Numbered from the stretch's first letter, positions 15,578-24,497 are shown. The stretch is 64,000 bases of DNA from Pseudoduganella flava (GCF_007830495.1 NZ_VLKW01000002.1:208270-272269); one strand, 5' to 3'. Translations and numbers: made by a program. Notes: generated by a model not told the origin, from the sequence alone.

Positions 15578-17650
15578 ATGATCACCAGTTTGGAACTCGG
15601 CTTCTGGACCGAAGCGATACAGCAAGCACCGGAACGCCGCCACGGCGCCGCGCCAGGCCACCTGGCGACGGCCGCGCAGGCGCAGCCCTGTGACGACAGC
15701 GCGTTCGACGCGGACCTGGGCCAGGCCCTGCGCGACCTGCCGCCCGCCGTGCTGGCCCGGCTGCACGGCACCTGGCTTGGCGTCTACTGCGTCCGGGAGC
15801 TCGGCGCCGAAGCGCGCACGGACCTCGTCGTCACGCCGGAAGGCGACTTCCTGGGCATCGTCACGCTGGTCGACGTGGACGCGCTGGCGAACGTCACCGC
15901 GAATGCCTGGGCGTCGATGCGCGCCAGCGCCGCGTTTCCATCGTGGCCGTCGCTGATCGAGGTACGCGTCGAAGGCGACGACCAGGACACCCGCGCCAAC
16001 GCCTTGCGCCTGCTGCTGTTGTACGAAGCGGGCCGGGTGCTGGCGGCCGGACGCCGCTTCGTGCCCGACTGGTGGACGGATAACGCGGAGGGCGAGTACA
16101 CGTTCCTGCCGCTGTCGTGGCGGATCGAAAACAATGCGGTGGTGCCGCTCGACGGCTTCTTCCAGCAAGCCGGCGACGATGCCGCGGCCGCATGGCGCGC
16201 GCTGCCCGATGCGGGCTTCATCACGCCGTACGGCAGCCGCGGCCCGGTCGAGGACTTCGCCGAGGCGTTCGCGCTGTACGCCCACACGGTGCTGGCCGGG
16301 CGGCCGCACGTCGTGCGGGTGTATGCGGGCGATGCGGCACAGGAGCACGTGCCGCGCTGGGATACGCCGCGCCTGGCGGCCAAGCTGGCGCTGCTCAAGC
16401 GCTTCATTCCCGACGTCGCGCACGAGCCGGACCCGCTGGTGGCCGCGGCCGCGCTGCCGTTCGCGCCGCTGGTCGGCGTGGCACCGCTGATGCGCCGCGC
16501 GTTCCAGAAACAGGATATGGCACCGGTGGCGCAGGCGCTGCTGGCGCGTGCGGAAAGCGACGGCCAGGATGCCAATGCCTTCCTCGATTTCTCGACGGCG
16601 TTGCAGCTGACGGGCGATCGCGACGTGGCGATGAACGTGCAGGCCGAAGCCGTGCGCATCCGCCCGCACTACACGCTGGCGGCCAGGCAGGGCGAGATGC
16701 TGCGCCTGCTCGTGATCATGGGCCTGGGCGACCTGATGGCGAACACGCCGATCGAGTTCCTCGTCGAGGATGGCGACGTGACGCTGGAGATGCTGTACGT
16801 GACGGCGGACGCGCCATGGCCGGACGTGGTGCCGGACCACGACGTGATGATGGTATGCATGGGCGAGAACGATGCCAATCAACCGCTGCTGGCGCGGCTG
16901 TCCGAATGGATCGCCGGCTGGCCGCGGCCCGTGATCAACGGCCCGGAGCGGATCGCCGTGCTGTCGCGCGACGGCGTGTGCAATGCGCTGGCCGGCATTG
17001 CCGGTGTCGAGATGCCGCAGACGGTGCGGCTGGCACGTGCCCAGGTCGAAGGGCTGGCCGCCGCGCCGGACACGCTGCGCCACCTGCTGCCGGACGGCGC
17101 GTTTCCGCTGATCGTCCGGCCGCTCGGGTCGCACGCGGGCCATGACCTCGACAAGATCGATACGCCGGCCGACCTGGCGGCCTACCTGCAGCGGGTGCCG
17201 GCCGAACGCTTCTACCTGTCGCGCTTCGTCGACTACCGCGGCGCCAACGGCTTGTTCGGCAAGTACCGCGTCGTGCTGATCGAAGGCCGGCCGTACCTGG
17301 CGCACTTCGCCAGTTCCGAGCACTGGATGGTCCACTACCTGAACGCGGGCATGGCCGAAAGCGCAGCGAAGCGTGACCTCGAAGCTGACGCGATGGCGCG
17401 CTTCGACGCGACGTTCGCCCAGCGCCACCAGGCCGCGCTGGCCGAGATCGACCGCCGCATCGGCCTGCCTTACGTCGGCATGGATTGCGCCGAAACGCCG
17501 GACGGCAGGCTGCTCGTGTTCGAGGTCGACAACGCGATGATCGTCCACGCGATGGACGACGAGGCGCTGTACCCGTACAAGAAACCGGCGATGCGCAAGA
17601 TCTTCACGGCGTTCCGTCAGCTACTGGAGAACGCCCGCGGCCGCAAATAG
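15578..17650 (+). CDS. Degenerate metallopeptidase-like domain fused to RimK-type ATP-grasp
   Basis: A 690-residue protein I do not recognise as a named family. Residues 1 to about 290 look like a zinc metallopeptidase that has lost its site: LLLYEAGRVLA (about 146-156) sits where HExxH would be, and 75 residues later comes EDFAEAFALYAH, the downstream acidic motif of such peptidases. Residues about 310-380 look TPR-like. Residues about 380-680 resemble a RimK/glutathione-synthetase ATP-grasp ligase: LIVRPLGSHAGHDL, FYLSRFVDYR, KYRVVLIEGRPYL, YVGMDCAETPDGRLLVFEVDNAM. No signal peptide, so cytoplasmic; no operon partner. A peptide or amino-acid ligase activity is possible. Residue reading is direct; fold assignment is inference. 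Confidence 0.65.
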   Translation: MITSLELGFWTEAIQQAPERRHGAAPGHLATAAQAQPCDDSAFDADLGQALRDLPPAVLARLHGTWLGVYCVRELGAEARTDLVVTPEGDFLGIVTLVDVDALANVTANAWASMRASAAFPSWPSLIEVRVEGDDQDTRANALRLLLLYEAGRVLAAGRRFVPDWWTDNAEGEYTFLPLSWRIENNAVVPLDGFFQQAGDDAAAAWRALPDAGFITPYGSRGPVEDFAEAFALYAHTVLAGRPHVVRVYAGDAAQEHVPRWDTPRLAAKLALLKRFIPDVAHEPDPLVAAAALPFAPLVGVAPLMRRAFQKQDMAPVAQALLARAESDGQDANAFLDFSTALQLTGDRDVAMNVQAEAVRIRPHYTLAARQGEMLRLLVIMGLGDLMANTPIEFLVEDGDVTLEMLYVTADAPWPDVVPDHDVMMVCMGENDANQPLLARLSEWIAGWPRPVINGPERIAVLSRDGVCNALAGIAGVEMPQTVRLARAQVEGLAAAPDTLRHLLPDGAFPLIVRPLGSHAGHDLDKIDTPADLAAYLQRVPAERFYLSRFVDYRGANGLFGKYRVVLIEGRPYLAHFASSEHWMVHYLNAGMAESAAKRDLEADAMARFDATFAQRHQAALAEIDRRIGLPYVGMDCAETPDGRLLVFEVDNAMIVHAMDDEALYPYKKPAMRKIFTAFRQLLENARGRK

Positions 17651-17668
17651 CCGACGTCCGGCAGGCGC

Positions 17669-19129
17669 TCAGCCGCCCAGCCGCCGTGCCGCCAGCATCT
17701 GCAGGCCCGTCAGCAGCGCATCGATGTCGCGCCGCTCGCTGCGGTGGTTGACGATCGCCACGCGGATCGCCAGCTTGCCGGTGATTGTCGTCAGCGATGG
17801 GGCGGCGATGCCCGCTTCCTGCAGGTCCGCCACCAGCGCCGCGTTGAAGTCGTCCACGTCGCCATCGTCCATGTTCCGGCCGCGCAGGTGGTAGCGGAAG
17901 CAGACGATGTTCAGCGCCACCGGCGCCAGCAGCTCCAGGTCCGCGCGCTTGCCCACCTCGTGGGCCAGGTGGCGCGCCAGCGCGCACGTGCCGGCGATCG
18001 CCTCGCCCATCCGGTCCGCGCCATAGGCCTGCAATGTGAACCACGTCTTCAATGCGCGAAAGCCCCGCGACAGGTCGGGCCCGAAGTCGCATGGCCATGG
18101 CGAACCGCCCGCCATGCCGCGCGGTTCGCGGCGCAGGTAGCGCGGCACTGCTGCAAACGTGGCGCGGTGCAGTTCGCCGTCGCGCACGAGCACGAAGCCG
18201 GCGTCGTACGGCACCTGCGCCCATTTGTGGAAGTCGAACGCGATCGAATCGGCCAGGCCGATCCCATCGAGCAGCGGGGCCAGGCCTGGCGACAGCATCG
18301 CCATCGCGCCGAACGCGCCGTCGACGTGGAACCACAGGCCATTGGCGTGCGCGATCGCGGCGACGGCCCTCAGCGGATCGATCGCGCCCGTGTCCACGGT
18401 GCCCGCGGTGGCGGCCACGAAGAACGGCCGCAATCCGGCGGCAACGTCGGCGGCGATCCGCTGTTCCAGCGCTTGCGTGTCCATCCGGTACGCGGCATCG
18501 AGCGGAATCAGGCGCAGCGCGGCGCGGCCGATGCCGGTCAGGTCCATCGCCTGGGCGATGCAGTCGTGCGCCGCGGCGGACGTGTAGGCCACCAGGCCCT
18601 GGCCCAATTGCGCCAGGCCCGCATCGCGGACCTGGGAACCCAGCGCGCGATGGCGCGCCACCAGCACCGCGATCATGTTGGCCATCGACGTGCCGGTGAC
18701 GAACAGGCCGCTGGCACCAGCGGGGAAGCCGAACAGCTCGGCCATCCAGCGGGCGATCTGGCGCTCGACCTCGACGGGGATCTGGTCGCGGCCGCCGACG
18801 TTGGCGTTCAGTCCCGCCGCCAGCATCTCGGCCAGCATGCCGACCGGCGTGCCGCCGCCATGCACCCAGCCGAAGAACGCCGGATGGGCATTGCCGACGG
18901 CATACGGCAGCACGTCGCGCATGAACGTGTCGTGCAGGCCGGCCAGGTCGCTGCCGGTGCGCGGCAGCGGTGTCTGGAACTTCGCGCGCACGTCGGCGGG
19001 CGCCTGCTGCCACACGGGCCGGTCACGCAGGCGCTCCAGGTAGTCGAACATATCGTCGAGCATGCGATGGCCTTGCGAGCGCAGCGCGTTCCAGTCGGTA
19101 GGGTCGAGGGATGGGGTGCGCTCAGCCAT
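17669..19129 (-). CDS. PLP-dependent aromatic-L-amino-acid/group II decarboxylase
   Basis: A 486-residue group II decarboxylase (PF00282). The start at ATG 19129 is set by a perfect AGGAGG eight bases upstream; the next ATG at 19159 lacks this. Visible features: HPAFFGWVHGGGTPVGMLAEML, GLFVTGTSMANMIAVLVARH, WFHVDGAFGAMAML and the PLP lysine in SIAFDFHKWAQVPYDAG, which is followed by the Ala/Gly pattern of this class. It would decarboxylate an aromatic or related L-amino acid to an amine in the cytoplasm; substrate cannot be told from sequence. Convergent with the ATP-grasp gene (18-bp gap). Confidence 0.88.
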   Translation of the reverse strand: MAERTPSLDPTDWNALRSQGHRMLDDMFDYLERLRDRPVWQQAPADVRAKFQTPLPRTGSDLAGLHDTFMRDVLPYAVGNAHPAFFGWVHGGGTPVGMLAEMLAAGLNANVGGRDQIPVEVERQIARWMAELFGFPAGASGLFVTGTSMANMIAVLVARHRALGSQVRDAGLAQLGQGLVAYTSAAAHDCIAQAMDLTGIGRAALRLIPLDAAYRMDTQALEQRIAADVAAGLRPFFVAATAGTVDTGAIDPLRAVAAIAHANGLWFHVDGAFGAMAMLSPGLAPLLDGIGLADSIAFDFHKWAQVPYDAGFVLVRDGELHRATFAAVPRYLRREPRGMAGGSPWPCDFGPDLSRGFRALKTWFTLQAYGADRMGEAIAGTCALARHLAHEVGKRADLELLAPVALNIVCFRYHLRGRNMDDGDVDDFNAALVADLQEAGIAAPSLTTITGKLAIRVAIVNHRSERRDIDALLTGLQMLAARRLGG

Positions 19130-19215
19130 GGCGGCCTCCTTCTGCGGCGGTGGATTCACTATACTGCACCGGCCGCCAAAACGGCAGCCGGATTCGTCGC
19201 GCGTGCGGCATCAGC

Positions 19216-19271
19216 GTGACACAAACAACGTGACACAAACAGCGGGACACGATCAGCGGGACACGATCAGC
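19216..19271. repeat. Four 14-bp tandem repeats at the end of lysE
   Basis: GTGACACAAACAAC, GTGACACAAACAGC and two copies of GGGACACGATCAGC in tandem. The lysE stop codon (19253-19255) lies inside the third unit, so the last residues (LIVSR) are encoded by the array. Confidence 0.75.
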
Positions 19272-19879
19272 TTCAGTCCGAGTCCGATGAACACGGTGCC
19301 CGCGACGCGATCCAGCACGACGCCTGCGCGCGGCCGGCGGTTCAGCCATCGTCCGATGGCGCCGGCGAACCAGCCGAGCAAGCCAAACAGTACCGCGGCT
19401 TGCAAGGTGAATGTGACGCCCAGCGCGGCCATCTGCAGCGGCGCGTCGCCGTGCGCCGGCACGACGAACTGCGGCAGGAACGACAGGAAGAACAGCACCA
19501 CCTTCGGGTTGATCGCGTTGGCGATGCAGCCCTTGAAGAAGAGGCGCAGCGGCGTCTCGCGCGGCGTATCCACGCGCGCGACGTCGACCGCGCCGGCATG
19601 GCGCCATGCGCCCCAGCCAAGCTTGATCAGGTACAGGCCGCCGGCCACCTTCAGCACCGTGAACGCCGTCGGCGATGCCGCGATCAGCGCGCTGACGCCG
19701 ACGACGGCGAGCAGCGTGTGGCTGAGGCACCCGAACGCGCAGCCAAGGCCGAACGCGATGCCGTGCTTGCGGCCTCTGGCCATGCCCATGCCGAGGACCA
19801 TCAGGTTGTCGGGACCGGGCGTCATCGTCAGCACGACGGCGGTGAGCAGGAAGGGGAAGAATTGTTCGGGGGACAGCAT
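19253..19879 (-). CDS. LysE/RhtB-family amino acid exporter
   Basis: A 208-residue inner-membrane protein with about six hydrophobic helices. It starts MLSPEQFFPFLL at 19879; upstream in-frame codons encode a repetitive basic stretch and are unlikely to be translated. The family hallmark TPGPDNLMVLGMGMARG is near residue 20, followed by GLGCAFGCLSHTLLA and NPKVVLFFLSFLPQFV. It exports amino acids or derivatives such as homoserine lactone or threonine; the specific cargo is unknown. Its 3' end runs into a 14-bp tandem array. Confidence 0.9.
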   Translation of the reverse strand: MLSPEQFFPFLLTAVVLTMTPGPDNLMVLGMGMARGRKHGIAFGLGCAFGCLSHTLLAVVGVSALIAASPTAFTVLKVAGGLYLIKLGWGAWRHAGAVDVARVDTPRETPLRLFFKGCIANAINPKVVLFFLSFLPQFVVPAHGDAPLQMAALGVTFTLQAAVLFGLLGWFAGAIGRWLNRRPRAGVVLDRVAGTVFIGLGLKLIVSR

Positions 19880-19920
19880 TCGACTCGGCGACTTGAAAAA
19901 ACGGAAGCGCGAGTATAAAG

Positions 19921-19980
19921 CACACTGCGAAGCATACCGCGAAGCACACCGCGAAGCGAACTGCAAGGCACCCCGCGAAC
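19921..19980. repeat. Five imperfect 12-bp tandem repeats
   Basis: Consensus CACACCGCGAAG: units start at 19921, 19933, 19945, 19957 and 19969, the last two more diverged. They lie between the divergent lysE and DUF488 genes, 41 bp upstream of lysE. Too few for certainty about function. Confidence 0.6.
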
Positions 19981-20074
19981 GGCCCGCCGGCCGAGGTGGC
20001 GGATCCGGTCAGCGGGGCGCCGCCGGCCGCGCCGCTGGGCGACAATCGCAGTACAGGAGACCAAGCGAGGGAGC

Positions 20075-20605
20075 ATGAACATCGTCCGCACGATCGGCCA
20101 TTCGAACCGGCCCATCGAAGAATTCATCGACCTGCTGCGGCGCCACGAGGTCGAGTGCGTGCTCGACATCCGCACGGTGCCGAAGTCGCGCCACAATCCG
20201 CAGTTCGCGCAGGATACGCTGCCCGTGTCGCTGGCGCAGGCGGGCATTGGCTACCGGCACATCGCGGCGCTGGGCGGCCTGCGCCGGCCGCGTCCTGACA
20301 CGCCGAACGGCGGCTGGCACAACACGTCGTTCCGCGGCTATGCCGACTACATGGGCACGCCGGAGTTCGCGGCCAGTGTCGACGCGGTGGCCGCGCTGGC
20401 GCAGACGTCGCGCTGTGCGCTGATGTGCGCGGAAGCGGTGCCGTGGCGCTGCCACCGTTCGCTGGTGGCCGATGCGCTGCTGGTGCGCGGCGTGCCGGTC
20501 GAGCACATCATCGGGCCCGGCAAGCGCCGCCCGCACAAGCTGACGCCGTTCGCGTACGTCGATGGCCTGGCGATCACGTATCCGCCGGAGCTTGCCGCGC
20601 CCTGA
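20075..20605 (+). CDS. DUF488 family protein
   Basis: A 176-residue cytoplasmic protein of the DUF488 family (PF04343). Signature parts: TIGHSNRPIEEFIDLLRRHE at the N-terminus, VLDIRTVPKSRHNPQF, GLRRPRPD, FRGYADYMGTPEF, and the Cys-containing LMCAEAVPWRCHRSLVADAL near the C-terminus, where the conserved Cys/His could bind a metal or act in redox chemistry. No biochemical function is established for the family that I know of. It stands alone, with the preceding gene divergent and the following one convergent. Confidence 0.88.
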   Translation: MNIVRTIGHSNRPIEEFIDLLRRHEVECVLDIRTVPKSRHNPQFAQDTLPVSLAQAGIGYRHIAALGGLRRPRPDTPNGGWHNTSFRGYADYMGTPEFAASVDAVAALAQTSRCALMCAEAVPWRCHRSLVADALLVRGVPVEHIIGPGKRRPHKLTPFAYVDGLAITYPPELAAP

Positions 20606-20623
20606 GCGGCGGGGTGGCGGCGC

Positions 20624-22183
20624 TCACGCGGCCGGACCTTGCCGTTGCCGCAGCAGGCCCGCCAGCAGGGCAAGGTCGATCGGCTTGGTCAAGTGGTGGT
20701 CGAAGCCCGCCGCGAGCGCACGCTCGCGGTCTTTCGGCTGTCCCCAGCCCGTCGTCGCGATCAGCAGCGCGCTCGCGCCCTCGGGCATTGCACGCAGGCG
20801 CCGCGCCAGGTCGTAGCCGGTCATGTCGGGCAAGCCGATGTCGAGCAAGGCGACGGTGGGACGGAACGCCCGCGCGGCTTCGCACGCCGCCTCGGCGCTG
20901 TGGGCGACGGCCACCGCGCAGCCGGACAGCGCGAGGGCCTGACTCAGCATGGCCGCGGCATCGGCGTTGTCGTCCACCACCAGCACGCGCAGGTCCCGCG
21001 GCAGGTCGGGCAGCACGCTGGGTGCAGGGGCCGCGTGCCCCGCGGCCAGCGGCAGGCGCACGGTAAACGCGCTGCCGCAACCGGTGCCGCCGCTGTCGGC
21101 CGCGATCGTGCCGTCGTGCAGTTCGACGATGCCGCGCGCCAGTGCCAGCCCGATGCCCAAGCCGCCGCGCGATCGGGTCAGCGCCGGCTCGAGCTGGGAA
21201 AACATGTCGAAGATGCCGGCCAGCGCGGCCGGCGGAATGCCGATGCCGTTGTCGCACACGCGAATCTCGGCATGGCCGTCGCGGCAGGCGACGTCGAGGT
21301 CGATCTTGCCGCCCTCGGGCGTGTATTTCGCCGCATTGTTCAGCAGGTTGACGAGCACCTGCGCGAGCCGGGTCGGGTCGCCATTGACGATGACGGGTGT
21401 CTCCGGCACGTTCACGTGCAGCGTGTGGCGGGACGCCGCCATCGTGGCGCCGACGTCGTGCACGGTGGCGCGCGCCAGCGCGGCCAGGTCCACCGGCTCG
21501 CGGCGCAGCTGCATGCGCCCCTGCGCGATGCGCGATACTTCCATCAGGTCGTCGACGAGCCGGGTGAGGTGGCGCAGCTGGCGGTCGAACACCTGCAGCA
21601 CCGGCCAGTCGGGGCCGTGCTCCGATTTCACCTTCAGCACGTCGAGCGCGCTGCGCATCGGCGACAGCGGGTTGCGCAGCTCGTGCGACAGCGTCGCCAG
21701 GAATTCGTCCTTGTGCCGGTCCGCTTCGGACAGCTGGTCGTACAGCTTCTGCAACTTCGCTTCGGCGCCGCGTCGCGCTTCCAGCGCCGCCTCGGCGGTC
21801 TGGCGCGCCAGCAGCAGCTCCCGTTCGTAGGCCTGCCGGTCGGATGCCTTGAAGATCGCCCAGTGATCGAAGGTGTCCGCGCCGATGCGCCGGCGCGTGA
21901 TGTTGATCAGCACCGGCAGCCGGCCCGGCCTGCCGCACAGGTCGACCTGGATTTCCTCCACCGCGCCGTTGGCCACGAGCAGCGGCTGGCAATGCGTGTG
22001 ATAGAACAGGCGGGCACCGACGGGCAGCAGGTCGAGGATGCGAACGTGGTGAGCCAGTTCGCCTTCGGCATAGCCCAGCCACCCGTGCGCCGCGCGGTTG
22101 GCCCGCTCGATCAAGCCGTCGGGACCGACGAGCAGCAAGGCGCACGCTGCGTCGTCATACAGGGCGGCGGGGAGTTCGTCCAT
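20624..22183 (-). CDS. PAS-domain hybrid histidine kinase with C-terminal receiver
   Basis: A 519-residue cytoplasmic hybrid kinase. An N-terminal PAS domain (about 1-125: LLLVGPDGLIERANRAAHGWLGYAEGEL) is followed by a coiled-coil linker, a HisKA domain with phospho-His in FLATLSHELRNPLSPMRS, an HATPase with N box NLLNNAAKYTPEGG and G box GGLGIGLALARGI, and a receiver (RVLVVDDNADAAAM; phospho-Asp in LLDIGLPDMTGYD; Lys in HLTKPIDL). The start at ATG 22183 lies 10 bp after the stop of the RsbQ-like hydrolase, so the two genes are translationally close. By analogy with RsbQ-RsbP, the PAS domain may sense a small product of the hydrolase. Confidence 0.9.
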   Translation of the reverse strand: MDELPAALYDDAACALLLVGPDGLIERANRAAHGWLGYAEGELAHHVRILDLLPVGARLFYHTHCQPLLVANGAVEEIQVDLCGRPGRLPVLINITRRRIGADTFDHWAIFKASDRQAYERELLLARQTAEAALEARRGAEAKLQKLYDQLSEADRHKDEFLATLSHELRNPLSPMRSALDVLKVKSEHGPDWPVLQVFDRQLRHLTRLVDDLMEVSRIAQGRMQLRREPVDLAALARATVHDVGATMAASRHTLHVNVPETPVIVNGDPTRLAQVLVNLLNNAAKYTPEGGKIDLDVACRDGHAEIRVCDNGIGIPPAALAGIFDMFSQLEPALTRSRGGLGIGLALARGIVELHDGTIAADSGGTGCGSAFTVRLPLAAGHAAPAPSVLPDLPRDLRVLVVDDNADAAAMLSQALALSGCAVAVAHSAEAACEAARAFRPTVALLDIGLPDMTGYDLARRLRAMPEGASALLIATTGWGQPKDRERALAAGFDHHLTKPIDLALLAGLLRQRQGPAA

Positions 22184-22193
22184 GACCCCGAGG

Positions 22194-23000
22194 TCAGCCA
22201 AGCGTGCGCGCCAAAAAATCGTCGATGGCGCGCGCACTCGCGGCCGGTGCGCTCATGTGCGGGCAATGGCCCACGTTATCGATTATGTTCAGCGTGCTGA
22301 CCGGCAGCGTGCGATGCAGGTAGGCGCCGACCGACAGTGGCGCCACCATGTCATCGCTGCATTGCAGGATCAGCGCCGGTACCGTCGACAGCGGCACGTC
22401 GGCACGGTGATCGGACAGGAACGTGACGCGGGCGAAGTGGCGCGCGATCGCCGGATCGGTGCGGCAGAAGCTCGCCGTCAGTTCGTCGCGCAGCTCGGGC
22501 CGGTCGGGCGCGCCCATGATGGCCGGGGCGAGCGTCGTCGACCAGCCCAGGTAGTTGGCGTCCATCGTCGTCAGCAGCTCCTCGATGTCCGCCGCCGAAA
22601 AGCCGCCGACGTAGTCGCCATCGTCGATGTAGCACGGCGACGGCCCCACCATCACCTGCGCGGCGAAGCGCTCGGGCGCCTCGATCGTGGCCAGCATGCC
22701 GATCATCGTGCTGACGGAATGGCCGACGAAGACGACGGGCCCGTCGGCATGCTGGTCGATGATCTCGAGCAGGTCGGCGGCATGGCCATGCAGCGTCGCG
22801 TACCTGGCGCGGTCGTACGCGGCCAGGTCCGACTTGCCGCTGCCGACCAGGTCGTACAGGATCGTGCGGTAGCGGTCCTGGTAGCCGGGTGCGAGGAAGC
22901 GCCACATCGTCTGGTCGCAACCGAAGCCATGGGCGAACACCATCGCGACGGGGCCGTGCCCGGCGACGTGCACGTTGTTGCGCGTGGTGGCTGGCGGCAT
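22194..23000 (-). CDS. RsbQ/KAI2-like alpha/beta hydrolase
   Basis: A 268-residue cytoplasmic hydrolase nearly identical in length to Bacillus RsbQ (269 aa). Oxyanion region VFAHGFGCDQTMWRFL, nucleophile Ser95 in FVGHSVSTMIG, acid Asp about 217 in LQCSDDMVAPLSVG, and His245 in NVGHCPHMSAP, all at RsbQ-like spacing. Family members hydrolyse a small hydrophobic ligand; in plants the same fold (KAI2/D14) senses karrikins and strigolactones. The next gene encodes a PAS hybrid kinase 10 bp away, mirroring the rsbQ-rsbP arrangement. Substrate unknown. Confidence 0.88.
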   Translation of the reverse strand: MPPATTRNNVHVAGHGPVAMVFAHGFGCDQTMWRFLAPGYQDRYRTILYDLVGSGKSDLAAYDRARYATLHGHAADLLEIIDQHADGPVVFVGHSVSTMIGMLATIEAPERFAAQVMVGPSPCYIDDGDYVGGFSAADIEELLTTMDANYLGWSTTLAPAIMGAPDRPELRDELTASFCRTDPAIARHFARVTFLSDHRADVPLSTVPALILQCSDDMVAPLSVGAYLHRTLPVSTLNIIDNVGHCPHMSAPAASARAIDDFLARTLG

Positions 23001-23091
23001 GTTGGCAAATTGAAAATGGGGGCAACGCGCATTATAGGGCTCTTCGCCCCCGCGCGATGCACGCTAGCGCCGCCGCGCCGCCGGGTGCGCG

Positions 23092-23892
23092 TCAGGGTGC
23101 GGCGGAGAACGACTCGTGCGACGGGAAGCGCGCCTTCAGCCATTCGGTGCGCAGGCGCAGCGCGTCGACGATGTCGGCCGGCAGCGTGTCGATGACGGCC
23201 GGGTCGTCGCTCGGCGTGTCGGCCAGCAGGCTGGCCACGTGGATGATGCCGGCCAGCTGGCAGAACGGCCGCGTCGCCAGCGGTTCCGATGCGCCTTTCA
23301 AGGCATCGACGATCTTTGCCGGGAAGTTCCAGCGGCGCCCCAGTTCGGCCGTGATCTGGCCTTCCGAGAAGCCCAGCAGGCGCTGTTCGCGCTCCCAGCG
23401 GCCGCCCGGCAAGTGCGGCAGTTGTTCGATCTCGGCGAATTCGGCCGGGGCCACCTGGTAAATCAACAGCTCGCCAAGGCGCAGCATCATGCCGGCCAGC
23501 CAGGCTTCGCCGCCGTCGGCGCCCAGGCCCGTCGCGAGCCATTTCGCATAGCCGGCGCAGGCCATGCTGCTTTTCCAGAACTCTTCCGAGTCGAGGCCGG
23601 GCAGTTGCGGGAACGCCTCGGCAAAGCAGGCGGCCAACGCCAGCGTGCGGATGTGCGACATGCCGGCCAGCGACACGGCGTCGTCCAGCGAGTTGATGGT
23701 GCGCGAAAAACCGAAGCGGGCGCTGTTCGCCAGACGCATCAGCTTGGCCGTCAGCGCCGGGTCGCGCGCGATGATCGCGGCCACGTCCTTGGCCGACGCA
23801 TCGTCGTTGTCGAGCGTGGCGATGAGGGAATGGGCCACTTCGGAGATCGTGGGCAGGGTGACGTTTTCAAAGAATTGGGTGAGGCTGGGCAT
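23092..23892 (-). CDS. HDOD domain signalling protein
   Basis: A 266-residue protein consisting almost wholly of an HDOD domain (PF08668), a catalytically inactive relative of HD phosphohydrolases used in signalling. It starts MPSLTQFFENVTLPTISEVA. Core motifs: AAIIARDPALTAKLMRLANSA, INSLDDAVSLAGMSHIRTLAL, and later GGRWEREQRLLGFSEGQITAEL and WNFPAKIVDALKG. The ATG at 23892 fits the usual HDOD N-terminus; a longer in-frame start at 23961 adds an unrelated tail. No operon partner: the preceding hydrolase starts at 23000, 91 bp downstream in transcription order. Confidence 0.9.
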   Translation of the reverse strand: MPSLTQFFENVTLPTISEVAHSLIATLDNDDASAKDVAAIIARDPALTAKLMRLANSARFGFSRTINSLDDAVSLAGMSHIRTLALAACFAEAFPQLPGLDSEEFWKSSMACAGYAKWLATGLGADGGEAWLAGMMLRLGELLIYQVAPAEFAEIEQLPHLPGGRWEREQRLLGFSEGQITAELGRRWNFPAKIVDALKGASEPLATRPFCQLAGIIHVASLLADTPSDDPAVIDTLPADIVDALRLRTEWLKARFPSHESFSAAP

Positions 23893-24092
23893 GGCGGGTC
23901 TCGGTTGGGTTGCTCTGCCGTTGCAGTGTAGCTGCCGTTTTCGCCCAACCTCGGTAATCATTGCTTAAGATCAATGCCGTTTTTTTCCGCCTGTTGTGGA
24001 AAAACATCCGCGCTGTTCGCGTTGGCTGAGCTTATCGATGAGTTATCTCAACAGAAGGTAAGACAGCGTTGACGGCTGGAAGTTCCCCAATC

Positions 24093-24497
24093 TTACGCGG
24101 ACAGCGCCACAACATCCGCCAGCGCTATCGCCTCGATCTCGATCATCGCCTCAGGCGTGTACAACGCGCGCACCTCGACGATCGTATCGGCCGGATACGG
24201 CGGCCGGAAGAACTTGCGGCGCAGCGCGACGATGCGCGGGAAATGCGCCATCGACGTGAGAAAGATCGTGACCTTGACGACGCGCTCGAGGCTCGATCCG
24301 CCGGCCCGCAGCGCGCGCTCGAGATTGCGGAACGCCTGGTCGGCCTGGGCATCGAAATCGCCGTCGCCGACGATCGCGCCGTCGTCTCCGTAGCCAGCCT
24401 GGCCGGAGACGAACAGCAGGTTGCCGGCGCGGATGGCCTGCGACAGCAGGAACGGTGCGTACGGATCGGGGTCGGTGATGACTTGCTGGGCTTGCAT
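24093..24497 (-). CDS. RidA/YjgF-family enamine/imine deaminase
   Basis: A 134-residue RidA-family protein with a strong AGGAG ribosome site. Conserved parts: YAPFLLSQAIRAGNLLFVSGQ, AFRNLERALRAGGSSLERVVKVTIFLT and the terminal VEVRALYTPEAMIEIEAIA, which contains the Arg and Glu used by RidA to bind the 2-aminoacrylate-type intermediate. It deaminates reactive enamines made by PLP enzymes or acts in an amine catabolic step. Divergent from a LysR regulator 108 bp away, which may control it. Confidence 0.9.
   Translation of the reverse strand: MQAQQVITDPDPYAPFLLSQAIRAGNLLFVSGQAGYGDDGAIVGDGDFDAQADQAFRNLERALRAGGSSLERVVKVTIFLTSMAHFPRIVALRRKFFRPPYPADTIVEVRALYTPEAMIEIEAIALADVVALSA

Noticed and set aside
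19921..19980. CRISPR-like array
   Set aside because: Units are contiguous 12-mers with no spacers, so it is a simple tandem repeat.
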